Origin: Fulvivirga sp.
GTDB taxonomy: Bacteria > Bacteroidota > Bacteroidia > Cytophagales > Cyclobacteriaceae
Direction: 5' to 3'
Length of the DNA: 64,000 nucleotides
NCBI GenBank assembly: GCA_028280565.1
Contig: JANQLQ010000157.1
Location: 1-64,000, forward strand
In this document: piece by piece, positions 25,968 to 34,522 of the stretch
Layout of the letters: each line of letters starts with the position of its first letter
Numbering within the stretch: the stretch's first letter is position 1
Translations under genes and position numbers: made by a program
The notes under the pieces: generated by a model
Told to the model about the DNA's origin: nothing
Seen by the model: the letters and a program-made list of their open reading frames with translations, nothing else
Databases searched by the model: none

Positions 25968-26489
25968 CTAAAATGTATTCCTTATTTCACTTTTAACATG
26001 CAAGAGCGCCTTTTGGATCGGGTCTTCTCCCTTGGCCATAGAAGCATCGAAAATTTTCTTGGAAAGATCAAGCCCCGTGGCATCGTCAGGCAGGCTGAAA
26101 GCCGATTCGTTGATGGAAACAATCAGTTCCTCCTTCGCTGTTTTTACCAAACCCCAAGCCTCATCACTCATGTAGACTTGCTGAGAAACATTATGATTAT
26201 ATTCCTCGCGTATTTCTTTGAGCATGATCTGTTGAAATTCCCGGGCAGTATATTCGCCGTTATTCAGCCTTACCACTAGGTTATCGGGGCTGATCCGCTC
26301 TAAAAAAAGGCAAATACGCTCATAAGCATGTAAACGATTTGGCAACACCGTTTCAATGCTCTTTCCCCTGATCTCTAACTTCGTCTTTTCTATTTCTTTT
26401 TCAAGGAAGGATCTTACCACCAGGTACATGGCATACAAAACTGCAACCGCAGGAATAAGGATCTTTCCAAACTCAATTAAAACTTCCAT
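25968..26489 (-). CDS. Hypothetical protein with N-terminal membrane anchor
   Basis: 173 residues. One membrane helix at the N-terminus (about 8-28) is followed by a mostly helical cytoplasmic domain with A-Y-E-R-I-C-L-F-L-E-R-I-S-P and E-F-Q-Q-I-M-L-K-E-I-R-E-E-Y-N-H-N-V-S-Q-Q-V-Y (about 92-113). This domain is widely conserved in Bacteroidota as far as I recall, but has no known role. It is the first gene of the four-gene minus-strand operon. Confidence 0.78.
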   Translation of the reverse strand: MEVLIEFGKILIPAVAVLYAMYLVVRSFLEKEIEKTKLEIRGKSIETVLPNRLHAYERICLFLERISPDNLVVRLNNGEYTAREFQQIMLKEIREEYNHNVSQQVYMSDEAWGLVKTAKEELIVSINESAFSLPDDATGLDLSKKIFDASMAKGEDPIQKALLHVKSEIRNTF

Positions 26490-27035
26490 ATTATACTTGA
26501 CCTGTTAACTTCTGTAAAAACTATTATCTTGATTTACGCCAGGGTTAAATCGTGAGCTACGAATTTAGGAACAAGCAAGCCCGTACTAAGGTCACATACT
26601 GGCCTTTGATTTCTAAATTCCAATTGTATGGCAACAAACCACAAAGTAACTAAGCTCATGAAAATAGCCAAAACAACAAGATTTACATACACTTCTTTTT
26701 GGACGGGATTACCTATGTCATTTGACGCAGGCAAGAAACCCGCTGCCCACTGGGTAATTGATTAACGCCCGAAAATTAATAAAAGTCTAAGAGAATGCAG
26801 GATTAGAAACAGGAAATCAAGACACTGGAGTCCAATTAAAGGTGAAGAAATGGAATTGAGAGCAGCATAAACGATCCTTTGACCATAAATCTCTTATAAA
26901 TTATAGGTATGTCGAAGTATTGTATAAGGTCCATGCCAAAACATATACCGGGATGATGTTAAAAACGTGATTTAGCATAATTTTGAACTTTGTATAATGG
27001 TTACTGGTTAAATAATCGATAACTCGAAAAGACGA
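26490..27035. other. Intergenic region, 546 bp
   Basis: Between divergent genes. A 66-codon minus-strand frame (26534-26734) with one hydrophobic stretch is present but has no supporting features. AT-rich near the right end, where the iscA-like promoter should lie. No repeat or RNA recognised. Confidence 0.45.
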
Positions 27036-27338
27036 ATGGCAGATAAACTTATCCCTATCACTCTATCAGAAAAGGCCATTGCAGAAGTAAAACACATCAT
27101 GCTGAATAAAAATATCCCCGGGGGGTATGGACTGCGAGTGGGTGTAAAAGGTGGAGGTGGATGTGGAGGATTCAATTACATTTTAGGATTCGATACCCAA
27201 AAAGAAAACGATATTGATTTCGAGATCGGGGGCATCCCCATCTTTGTTGAGAAGAAACACACCATGTACTTGCTAGGAATTGAAGTTGATTTTTATGAGG
27301 GGGCCGACGCCAGGGGTTTTACCTTTGTAAAAGGTTAG
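27036..27338 (+). CDS. HesB/IscA-type protein lacking the C-terminal CGC motif
   Basis: 100 residues of the A-type Fe-S carrier fold: I-T-L-S-E-K-A-I (6-13), G-L-R-V-G-V-K-G-G-G-G-C-G-G-F (about 28-42, with the first conserved cysteine) and the Y-L-L-G-I-E-V-D-F-Y region. Normal family members continue G-F-x-F-x-N-P-N and end in C-G-C-G, the other two cluster ligands. Here the frame stops at G-F-T-F-V-K-G, directly at the first bases of a family C repeat, whose TAG provides the stop codon. So the gene seems truncated; it may still fold, but cluster binding through three cysteines is not possible. Confidence 0.82.
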   Translation: MADKLIPITLSEKAIAEVKHIMLNKNIPGGYGLRVGVKGGGGCGGFNYILGFDTQKENDIDFEIGGIPIFVEKKHTMYLLGIEVDFYEGADARGFTFVKG

Positions 27339-27475
27339 TGTTAAGTTAAATTAATTATGACGTACCGGGTCCAGGGTGACCTGTTTGAGGTATTGATCAG
27401 TAGGCAAAAAGATAGGCAACAGTCGCCTGGCTGCCTAGCCGAGTGACGGCTATAGCGAAACGCAAGCGACTGTTT
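27332..27475 (+). repeat. Family C repeat, partly degenerate
   Basis: GTTAGTGTTAAGTTAA then GACGTACCGGGTCCAGG and TTTGAGGTATTGATCAGTAGGC match the left part of the C copy at 24019-24110. The right hairpin arm is diverged (CAACAGTCGCC ... GGCGACTG-like sequences). It starts at the iscA-like stop codon. Confidence 0.65.
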
Positions 27476-27561
27476 TTCGATGGGTAAAAATAGCTAACCG
27501 TCCAATTACCCTTTACTTCTTAAGCACCCAGGTTTGAACATTTGATCATGCGTCCCCGCAC

Positions 27562-27595
27562 TTGGAGATTGCTGGTACTAAGGAAGTTACATTTG
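27562..27595 (+). promoter_or_regulatory. Promoter of the 27644 lipoprotein gene
   Basis: TTG at 27562-27564, 23 bp, then TACATTTG at 27588-27595, matching the TTG-N(17-23)-TAnnTTTG form. A start point near 27602 lies downstream of the alternative upstream start at 27542 and supports the ATG at 27644. Confidence 0.55.
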
Positions 27596-27643
27596 CAAAG
27601 GCCCTTGGTATTCATTAAATTGACAGATCATTCATGGCGAGAC

Positions 27644-28522
27644 ATGCTTAAGATCACTTGTTTTTGGACACTGGTGGCGCTGGCATCGTGCCAGTCTATA
27701 CTTACCTACAACCGTACATTACCACCGGAAATCCCTGTCGAGGGATACAGGGACTGCCAAGTCATAAGTTTACATGACACCACTCAAGTTGACTTTACGC
27801 AAGATAAAAAGGTAGAGGTTTATCAAAATTCTTACAAGACCCTACTAAACACACTGGTAACCGGGCTACAAAATTGGCTGGCCCTTAACACACAATTGGC
27901 CCATTCTCCACGTACTTTGTCACCTGGTGAAGAGCCCTCGTACCAAAAGGTTTTGGATTCCCTAGACCAAGATCTTATCGTGATCCTAAAGCATTTTGAC
28001 TTGTACAGGGATTACGAGGTAGAAGTTTCTGAAGATGAGGAAGGGAATAAGTCCAAGACAGCTTATTATTACCTCGTGGCCAAGGCAGACTTCACCTTTT
28101 TCGACGCCAACCGTGAAATGATAACCATGAAGTTGCAAGCCAGCGAGCTGATTGATGAAAGGTTCGTTCTTAGCGGCCTGTTGGCCATTGGCCCTAACAT
28201 AGGGAATAAGGGACCCGCAGCAGATAGCCTAGGTAAAAGACTCGGCCGGCAATTCCTTGAGAAATTTATTCCCTCGGAGGTGACGATCGCCCGGAATTAT
28301 TTTTCAGGAGGGAAGTTGAAACAGGTGAAGCCATTTTTCAAATCTCAAAATTGGATCGAAGCCGAAAAACTGTTACTGGACCTCTGGGAAAAGGATGACG
28401 ACAACATAAAGGAAAAAATAGCCCACAATCTTGCCGTTCTCTATGAAGCCACCGGCAACGTACAAGAACACATGCATTGGAAATCAAGAGGCTGGAAGCC
28501 CACTTTGCTCATGGAGGAATGA
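27644..28522 (+). CDS. Putative lipoprotein with C-terminal TPR-like helices
   Basis: About 292 residues from ATG 27644, which gives a lipoprotein signal ending L-A-S-C (Cys at 16); the longer frame from 27542 would bury it. The body has a beta-rich middle with conserved-looking V-A-K-A-D-F-T-F-F-D, and the last 60 residues form TPR-like helices (W-I-E-A-E-K-L-L-L-D-L-W ... A-H-N-L-A-V-L-Y-E-A-T-G-N). The layout recalls the DUF6340-type lipoproteins of Bacteroidota, with modest certainty. Likely outer-membrane anchored. Confidence 0.72.
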   Translation: MLKITCFWTLVALASCQSILTYNRTLPPEIPVEGYRDCQVISLHDTTQVDFTQDKKVEVYQNSYKTLLNTLVTGLQNWLALNTQLAHSPRTLSPGEEPSYQKVLDSLDQDLIVILKHFDLYRDYEVEVSEDEEGNKSKTAYYYLVAKADFTFFDANREMITMKLQASELIDERFVLSGLLAIGPNIGNKGPAADSLGKRLGRQFLEKFIPSEVTIARNYFSGGKLKQVKPFFKSQNWIEAEKLLLDLWEKDDDNIKEKIAHNLAVLYEATGNVQEHMHWKSRGWKPTLLMEE

Positions 28523-29008
28523 ATAACTCGAACGCTATTTTGTTAATTATCGGTCATTTGATAGAATTCGTCAACCTTCAAGGGAAATAGGAAACCAGGA
28601 ATAGGAAAAGAGCAGGTTGTCAAATTGGAAAAGATTTCAATGGTTACTATTGGGGTCGCTAAGATTACGATGGCTTTATACTCGACTCCTTACTACCCCA
28701 AGATTTCCCCGGACACCACTGATTTCAAATGTTTCTTAAAATGACAAAGTGGACTATTGTCATGTCACACCTACTTTGATGGTTAAACCATTTTTTAGCT
28801 CCCTGGCTTGCGTTCGGCGACTTCACAGATTGCTGGTCGCGCGCTTACCCGACACACAGGCTGCCAGGAATGACGTTAGTGTAGTTTTTTTTATACTAAC
28901 CATAGCGAAAACAAGCGAATCCGCAAGTTAGTATTGCTTATCAATAATTTATGAGTGACAAAGCAGGAATAGGATGGACGTTTATGGACGTGCTTGCTAC
29001 AGCCTAGG
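28523..29008. repeat. Intergenic region with a family B-like fragment
   Basis: 486 bp without a gene. 28740-28960 shares with family B the segments GACAAAGTGGA, a reverse-oriented ACTTCACAGATT, and GCTGCCAGGAATGACG. Further right, ATACTAAC (28893-28900) and GTTAGTAT (28928-28935) form an inverted repeat. Confidence 0.55.
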
Positions 29009-29758
29009 TCAGAAGCCCCTGAAAGACAATCCTACGGTTACATTGGTAGCTGCGGAATCCAGTGGACCCTCACCACTCTCGAAGAGCTCCGAAAGGCTTT
29101 GGTAGTAAAAGAAATTTATGCCCCCGATCCCAATTCTACCGGTGACACCATACCTGAAACGGTTAAGACCAAAAATGTTCTTTTCCTTCTCGATCACGTT
29201 ATTCCCGTCCTCCTCATACTTCACCTTGGTGTGAGAGCTGAAACGGATACCGGCTTTGAAACCCAGGCCGACTTTAAAACTTCTTTTTTTATCATTCGGA
29301 TTCGCGTAAAAACGAAGCTCTAGGGGCACATCGAAATAGTTGGAGACCAACATGGACTTCGTGACGTCCAGGTCTTCAAGCTCTACGATCTCCACGTCAT
29401 TATTAGACGCCAGGGTAATATCATCTTCAAACCGGTAACGATCTAGCCCTACACCAAAACCTGGCATCAATTCAAACCTCCCCGAAGCAAAAGGTAGCTC
29501 TATGTTATAAAAATAGTAGAGGTTGAAGGTACGAGAGCCAAGTGTCCCGATCTCCATTTCGCTGGGATTATCTCGCAAGATGTTCCAGCCTAGCTCAACC
29601 AAAAGCGTACCGGGAATATCCGGGCGGGCATTTCTTTTCCTGATTTTCATAGGCTCTAGCTTGGCCTTGGAAGTGTTTTTTGGATTTTCTTTGTCGCCTG
29701 CCATTGCGGGTAGACAGATGGCAGATACTAGCAATAAGGAGAGACACTTTTGGATCAT
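29009..29758 (-). CDS. Outer-membrane beta-barrel-like protein
   Basis: 249 residues with a signal peptide (1-20, ending A-M-A). The rest alternates polar and hydrophobic residues in strands about ten residues long, with G-F-G-V-G-L-D-R-Y, F-K-V-G-L-G-F-K-A-G-I-R-F and the C-terminal V-T-V-G-L-S-F-R-G-F, which ends in a terminal phenylalanine as barrels do. About eight to ten strands are expected, similar to PorT-like or OMP_b-brl_2 proteins. Specific function unknown. Confidence 0.75.
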   Translation of the reverse strand: MIQKCLSLLLVSAICLPAMAGDKENPKNTSKAKLEPMKIRKRNARPDIPGTLLVELGWNILRDNPSEMEIGTLGSRTFNLYYFYNIELPFASGRFELMPGFGVGLDRYRFEDDITLASNNDVEIVELEDLDVTKSMLVSNYFDVPLELRFYANPNDKKRSFKVGLGFKAGIRFSSHTKVKYEEDGNNVIEKEKNIFGLNRFRYGVTGRIGIGGINFFYYQSLSELFESGEGPLDSAATNVTVGLSFRGF

Positions 29759-29849
29759 ACTCTATAAACCTCTAAATCACCTATTTTATTGTGGCTGGCA
29801 AAGATAAGGTTTTTTAAAAAAGTACCTTTTTTTGGCAAGAATTATTAAT

Positions 29850-29857
29850 TAGTTTTG
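29850..29857 (+). promoter_or_regulatory. -7 box TAGTTTTG of the tRNA-Arg promoter
   Basis: TAnnTTTG match 14 bp before the tRNA 5' end, with TTTG at 29831-29834 as a possible -33 element. Confidence 0.6.
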
Positions 29858-29871
29858 CGGTCTCATAAAAA

Positions 29872-29945
29872 GGCCTCGTAGCTCAACTGAATAGAGCACC
29901 TGATTACGGCTCAGGAGGTTACAGGTTTGAATCCTGTCGAGGTCA
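29872..29945 (+). tRNA. tRNA-Arg (anticodon ACG)
   Basis: All arms fold: acceptor GGCCTCG (29872-29878) with CGAGGTC (29938-29944, one G-U), D arm GCTC...GAGC, anticodon stem CCTGA/TCAGG (29899-29903, 29911-29915) with loop TTACGGC and anticodon ACG at 29906-29908, and T arm ACAGG-TTTGAAT-CCTGT. Discriminator is A at 29945; CCA is not encoded. The first anticodon base is expected to be converted to inosine by TadA so that CGU, CGC and CGA are read. Confidence 0.96.
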
Positions 29946-29955
29946 CTACAGTCTT

Positions 29956-29990
29956 AAAACCTTGTGATGAATAATTACAAGGTTTTTTTG
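29956..29990 (+). terminator. Terminator after tRNA-Arg
   Basis: AACCTTGT pairs with ACAAGGTT, followed by seven Ts. Confidence 0.85.
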
Positions 29991-30088
29991 TTTTACAGCT
30001 ATTTTGTAAAGAGTTCGCGTTGCCATTTCGACCAGCGTATTATTCCAGGGTTGCTTTTTACATGATCATGGGTCACAAACGACAACGC

Positions 30089-30152
30089 CCGGATTACAAA
30101 TCCTATAACTCGATAAGTACGCATTACGCTGCGCTAAATGCGCACTAGTTGA
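30089..30152 (+). repeat. 5' palindromic module of repeat A (second copy)
   Basis: Near-identical to 1-66, including CGATAAGTACGCATTACGC and AATGCGCACTAGTTGA. Located 21 bp before the A repeat, the same arrangement as at the window start. Confidence 0.8.
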
Positions 30153-30173
30153 ATTGCTTTAAATTAAGGCATC

Positions 30174-30498
30174 ATTGAAAATTCAAGTGCGTATGCAGGG
30201 GAGACATCCAGGAACAGCGCGGCACATTTGAGGCCCGTGGGTAAGCGGCCCATAGCGGCTGGAGAGCGCGTTTTGAAGGGAAAATGGGCTTGGTTGCTGG
30301 CGCCCTTTTCTTTGGGTTCGTTTTCTTTCCCCGAAGGGATGCCTATGGCATGGGCGCGCGAAAAAAAATGAAAACCGGGCTTAGGACCACAAAATCACGC
30401 TTAAGCTGCTCATTTAGAAGATCGTACTACCCGAGACATGTTAAAATGTAGCCTAATTTGACAAAATAAAACGTTCTACGATCAAAGCTGATTTTCAA
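30174..30498 (+). repeat. Family A repeat, copy 5 (full length)
   Basis: ATTGAAAATTCAAGTGCG to GATTTTCAA with most internal features of copy 1; the left arm of the main stem is changed (CTTTTCTTTGGG), so that stem is imperfect here. Nothing recognisable lies between its end and the stop codon at 30720. Confidence 0.85.
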
Positions 30499-30719
30499 GG
30501 ACGATTTGACGGATTATTCAAAATATCGAGGTTCGTTCATTGATCTTTTTATTTCGTTTTTGGATCAAACTAAAAATGAAAAACTATCAAACAGGAGTAA
30601 AAAATCCATTTTAGAGGGTATCCCATTTCCTCCCAAGTTGACTATGTGCATCCTTCCATCAGCGCTGTTTGGTCCTAACTTTCCATCGGCAATACTGGGA
30701 ATCACCCAGGGCCAATAAA

Positions 30720-31184
30720 TCAGTTCTTTGAAGCCTTAAGAATCCCTTTTGTCTCTATCAATAAGATCTTATACCCCAATCTCACCTCTTTGGCCGCATG
30801 CAAAACACCAAAAAGCACGGATACCAGGGCAATAATGAATAGAACCAACGAGGCTGCCGTAACAAAAACAGTCTTTCCATCCAGGAAGTAAATACCTAGG
30901 CAAAAAATGGAAAAGATAAACATGGCAATACCTATGGTATATAGCCATACCGCATTCCTAATGAGCCTCATTCGCTCAATTAAAAGAGGGATCTGTGTGG
31001 TTATACTCTCCTTTCGAACCTGGTCATTTTCATTTAACTGCCGGAATTCATTGTTCAAGGTGCGGATACGATTCACAACCAGGGAGTACTTATTATTCAT
31101 CCCCAATAATAGCAGGCCACAGGCCGAGATCATGATGCCGGGAGCCAGCATGCCTTTGATCACTTCAACAATGGTTACTTCCAT
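30720..31184 (-). CDS. DUF2721 family membrane protein
   Basis: 154 residues with three membrane helices (about 7-28, 77-97 and 103-126). The first helix has A-P-G-I-M-I-S-A-C-G-L-L-L-L-G and is followed by V-N-R-I-R-T-L-N-N-E-F (about 38-48), the signature of DUF2721. Function unknown. It stands alone between an A repeat and a 211-bp gap. Confidence 0.85.
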   Translation of the reverse strand: MEVTIVEVIKGMLAPGIMISACGLLLLGMNNKYSLVVNRIRTLNNEFRQLNENDQVRKESITTQIPLLIERMRLIRNAVWLYTIGIAMFIFSIFCLGIYFLDGKTVFVTAASLVLFIIALVSVLFGVLHAAKEVRLGYKILLIETKGILKASKN

Positions 31185-31395
31185 AGACCGTTACGTTCTT
31201 GATACTAGGATTTTGGCGCAAAGATCGTCTTTGGCACTATTTTTTGCTTTTCTTTTGCCTAAAAATCAGTAAAAAAGAAAAGTAGGAAAGCCGTGGAGGG
31301 CCTTGGAGATTACCTACATGCTTATGAGTTTCCCGGTGTCTTTTGTGATCGAGGGATGGATAAAAGCTTAAATTAGTTCACCCCCAGTAAGACTT

Positions 31396-32820
31396 TCAAA
31401 GATCATTAACAGATAAATTCAAAACTTCTACCAATTCTTCCAGGTCCTCGTTTTGGGTATCGTAATTAGTGATACAAGCCCTTAATCCATTCACAGCACC
31501 GGCCCTGTACACCGATATCCATGCCTTACCCGAGGCCAACACCTTTGAGCAAACGTTAAGCGCTAAACGATCATCTTGCTTAAATTCAGCCTTTCCAAAG
31601 CAAATGACCGGTAGGTCCGTTTGGTTATAGATGTTCCAATCGTTCTCCAACAGCAATTCTTTAAGCCTTTTGCCCATACGAACTTGGTGGGTGATCACTT
31701 CTGCATACCCTTTCCACCCAAAGACCAAGAGTGAAAGATATAACCGCAAACCAATAAACCTCCGGGACCATTGGATAGAATGGGAATACGGGTCTAAATT
31801 CTCCATATGCGCCCCTTCTTTGGGCATATAGTCCGTGGCCATGCCGAAGGTTTTACTTAAAATGCCTGGGTGGGCAGTAATGTACAGGCTGGTACTCATG
31901 GGATTCGACATCCACTTATGAGCGTCAAATGTGATGGAATCTGCCAATTCTATCCCATTGAGTACGTGTTTATATTTTTCCACTAAGATGATCGCGCCCC
32001 CATAAGCGGCGTCCACGTGAAACCACAGGCCGTACTTTTTTGCCAAGGCAGCCATTCCTTCCAAGGGATCCATTACACCCGTACCCGTGGTCCCGGCTGT
32101 AGCTACCACCAGGAAGGGGTCTAATCCTTGCGCCAGGTCTTTTTCAATTGTAGCCTCGAGTACACCGGGCTGCATTTCAAAGTTATCATTCGTGGGGATG
32201 GGCCTCACATTCCGTAGGCCTAACCCCATATTTTTAGCCGCTTTGGCCACAGAATGGTGGCTCTCTTCCGAACAATAGAGAACCGGTTGCTTTTCCAAGC
32301 CCAGTAGGCCAGTATCACCGTATCCCGCGTATTTGTGGTTAATGGCGGTGAGCAAGGCAGTAAGATTAGCCTCGGCGCCACCGGAGGTAAACACGCCATC
32401 AATTTTACCGGGAGGTAAGCCAAATTTCAACCCAAATTGATGCACTAGGTAATTCTCTACCTCGTTGGCAAAAGGAGCATGGCTCCAAGCCGCAAGCTGT
32501 GGATTAAAAGTGGCTGTAATCGTATCTGCCAAAATGCCCGGGAAGACAGGGCGCGGGTTATACAAGCCATAATACCCCGGGTGTGGTGTATGGACGGTAT
32601 ACTGCCTCATGCCACGGATCACATGATCTAATGCTTCTTGGACAGGGACAGGATCTTCAAAAATATATTTGCCGACATACCCTTGGATTTTCCCCAGGTC
32701 TAAAGACGGGGCTGCATGTACACTTTTGGGGTCTTGGTAGTAGTGCTCTAGTTGATCGTGGAGATAAGCCCAGGCCTGTTCTCGCTCGTGATCTTTAAAA
32801 TTGAAATCCATCCTGTTCAT
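31396..32820 (-). CDS. PLP-dependent decarboxylase (group II, aromatic/glutamate type)
   Basis: 474 residues, type I PLP fold. H-P-G-Y-Y-G-L-Y-N-P (about 80-89), F-T-S-G-G-A-E-A-N-L-T-A-L (about 144-156), W-F-H-V-D-A-A-Y-G-G-A (about 266-276) and D-A-H-K-W-M-S-N-P (about 301-309; the K binds PLP). It belongs with DOPA, tryptophan, tyrosine and related decarboxylases, so it should remove CO2 from an amino acid. The acyl carrier protein gene lies 63 bp upstream on the same strand, and NtrB/NtrC-type genes further upstream, which suggests but does not prove a biosynthetic link. Confidence 0.88.
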   Translation of the reverse strand: MNRMDFNFKDHEREQAWAYLHDQLEHYYQDPKSVHAAPSLDLGKIQGYVGKYIFEDPVPVQEALDHVIRGMRQYTVHTPHPGYYGLYNPRPVFPGILADTITATFNPQLAAWSHAPFANEVENYLVHQFGLKFGLPPGKIDGVFTSGGAEANLTALLTAINHKYAGYGDTGLLGLEKQPVLYCSEESHHSVAKAAKNMGLGLRNVRPIPTNDNFEMQPGVLEATIEKDLAQGLDPFLVVATAGTTGTGVMDPLEGMAALAKKYGLWFHVDAAYGGAIILVEKYKHVLNGIELADSITFDAHKWMSNPMSTSLYITAHPGILSKTFGMATDYMPKEGAHMENLDPYSHSIQWSRRFIGLRLYLSLLVFGWKGYAEVITHQVRMGKRLKELLLENDWNIYNQTDLPVICFGKAEFKQDDRLALNVCSKVLASGKAWISVYRAGAVNGLRACITNYDTQNEDLEELVEVLNLSVNDL

Positions 32821-32883
32821 TCATCATTCAGCCGGTAATTGGATCCCCTCAGCACAGGAGTTACCTGCCAAATGCAGGATCTC

Positions 32884-33120
32884 CTAAGCCTTTATTTTGT
32901 CTTCTATGTATTCTACCGCTTGGTTGATCGTCTGCAGCTTTTCAGCATCTTGATCGGGAATACGGATGTTGAATGTCTGCTCGAACTCCATCACTAATTC
33001 TGCGTAGTCCAGTGAGTCTATGCCCAGGTCTTTTACAAAACTAGCATCGGGCGTAACCTCTGTTTTTGCTATTCCAAGTTTGTCTACAAGTATTTTAGTG
33101 ATCTGTTCTGTGGTGTTCAT
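32884..33120 (-). CDS. Acyl carrier protein
   Basis: 78 residues, acidic. The phosphopantetheine serine sits in G-I-D-S-L-D-Y-A-E-L (about residues 33-42), the AcpP-type motif. It is not beside fabF, fabD or other fatty-acid genes; it follows the NtrB-type kinase gene by 37 bp and precedes a PLP decarboxylase. It may be a dedicated carrier for another pathway, or the main AcpP placed here; the sequence cannot settle this. Confidence 0.92.
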   Translation of the reverse strand: MNTTEQITKILVDKLGIAKTEVTPDASFVKDLGIDSLDYAELVMEFEQTFNIRIPDQDAEKLQTINQAVEYIEDKIKA

Positions 33121-33157
33121 AGTGCGGTCTTTACCTGGCCGTAAAACTATGAAATTA

Positions 33158-34522
33158 TTAAAATCTTAAAAAGAACTCGGTACCTTCATCCACCTTGGAC
33201 TTCACACCCAGCACTCCTTGGTGCTGCCGCATGATTTGGCGTGACAAACTCAGCCCGATCCCCGACCCGGACTTCTTAGTGGTAAAAAATGGAATGAATA
33301 TCTTTTCCAGCGCCTCATCATCTATCCCACTGCCGTTGTCTTTTATAGAGATCACAGGCCGGCTTTTCTCATCTACGTAGGCGGATAGCTCTACCAGTTT
33401 CGTGGTTTGCTCGTCGAAAGCTTGCAGCGCATTTTTTAAAAGATTGATCAGCACTTGTTCAATCAAGTCCTTATCCGCGTTGATCGTCAAATTGGTAGGA
33501 TCCACTTTTAGATTGACGGAAACCTCGCTCTTCTCGATCTCATTTTTATGCAAGATCAGTAGTTCTTCCAATAAATGCCTGACTTCGATCTCTGCTATCT
33601 TAGGCTTAGGGATATGGGTCAGGTTCCTAAAATCCTGTACGAAACGGATCAGTCCTTCGCTACGCTTCTTTATGGTTTGGATCGCCAAGTGGATATCTTC
33701 TATCTCTTCATTAGAAATGGCCTGTCTTGGTTCTTCATGGGTCAATTGAACATGCAAGTCTTCTTCCACCGTATTCGCCAATGAAGAGATAGGGGTCACG
33801 GAATTCATGATCTCGTGGGTGAGTACGCGTACCAAGTTCTGCCAGGCCTCCATCTCCTTTTCTTCCAGCTCGTTTTGGATGTTTTGAACACTGACAAGTT
33901 TGTAAAGCTCTCCCTGTAGCGTTAATTCAATGGCGTAAATCGCCAACTGCACGATCTCACCCCCGATCTCAAAGCGCAATAGATCACGGCCGCCGGTGCG
34001 TAATCGAAAAAAAGTGTCTACCAAGCTATCATTGACCGTCCTGAGGTCGGTTATATTTTTGATATTGCCAACGCGGAGCAACTTTTTGGCAGCGGTGTTC
34101 ATGATCTGTACCTCCCCCTTGCCATTGAAGGTGATCAAGCCTATACCAATGTGCTGTACGATATTTTTTAAATATTGAAACTCGGCCTCTTTCTCCTTTC
34201 TTACTTTTTTCAGGTCTTGAAGTACCCGGTTCAGCTCGGTATTGAGCTTGTTCACATCCTCATTCTTCGAATCGGTTTTGTAGGAGTGTCCTAGATCATC
34301 ATGTTTGATGGAATTTAGAAAATCCATGACCTCCTCGTTACTCTTTTGGGTATACCGCAAAAGTACGATCACTTGGAAAACCAGTAGCGCCGCCAAGACC
34401 AGTTCTGTGACAAAGAAACCGTCATTGAACAATTGGGAGCATAAGAAAAAGGTGGTGAGAATGATAAGTCCTACACGGTATAAAATGATCTTTTTGCTAT
34501 TACTAAAGTCCATGCTTCTCAA
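33158..34522 (-). CDS. NtrB/NtrY-type sensor histidine kinase
   Basis: About 454 residues. Two membrane helices near the N-terminus (about 13-30 and 35-52), a coiled linker, a PAS domain (about 110-210), HisKA-like H-E-I-M-N-S-V-T-P-I-S-S-L (phospho-His about 241) and a full HATPase_c (N-L-L-K-N-A-L-Q-A-F; D-N-G-S-G-I; G-S-G-I-G-L-S-L). The first codons overlap the end of the regulator gene, so the two are coupled. An internal ATG at 34513 could be the true start. It should phosphorylate the NtrC-like protein. Confidence 0.92.
   Translation of the reverse strand: MRSMDFSNSKKIILYRVGLIILTTFFLCSQLFNDGFFVTELVLAALLVFQVIVLLRYTQKSNEEVMDFLNSIKHDDLGHSYKTDSKNEDVNKLNTELNRVLQDLKKVRKEKEAEFQYLKNIVQHIGIGLITFNGKGEVQIMNTAAKKLLRVGNIKNITDLRTVNDSLVDTFFRLRTGGRDLLRFEIGGEIVQLAIYAIELTLQGELYKLVSVQNIQNELEEKEMEAWQNLVRVLTHEIMNSVTPISSLANTVEEDLHVQLTHEEPRQAISNEEIEDIHLAIQTIKKRSEGLIRFVQDFRNLTHIPKPKIAEIEVRHLLEELLILHKNEIEKSEVSVNLKVDPTNLTINADKDLIEQVLINLLKNALQAFDEQTTKLVELSAYVDEKSRPVISIKDNGSGIDDEALEKIFIPFFTTKKSGSGIGLSLSRQIMRQHQGVLGVKSKVDEGTEFFLRF

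Noticed and set aside
26534-26734. 66-codon minus-strand frame with a hydrophobic stretch
   Set aside because: No family, no clear promoter and no coupling to neighbours; could be a small membrane protein but cannot be supported.
30506-30718. 70-codon plus-strand frame after A copy 5
   Set aside because: Unusual composition, no motif, starts at the edge of the repeat.
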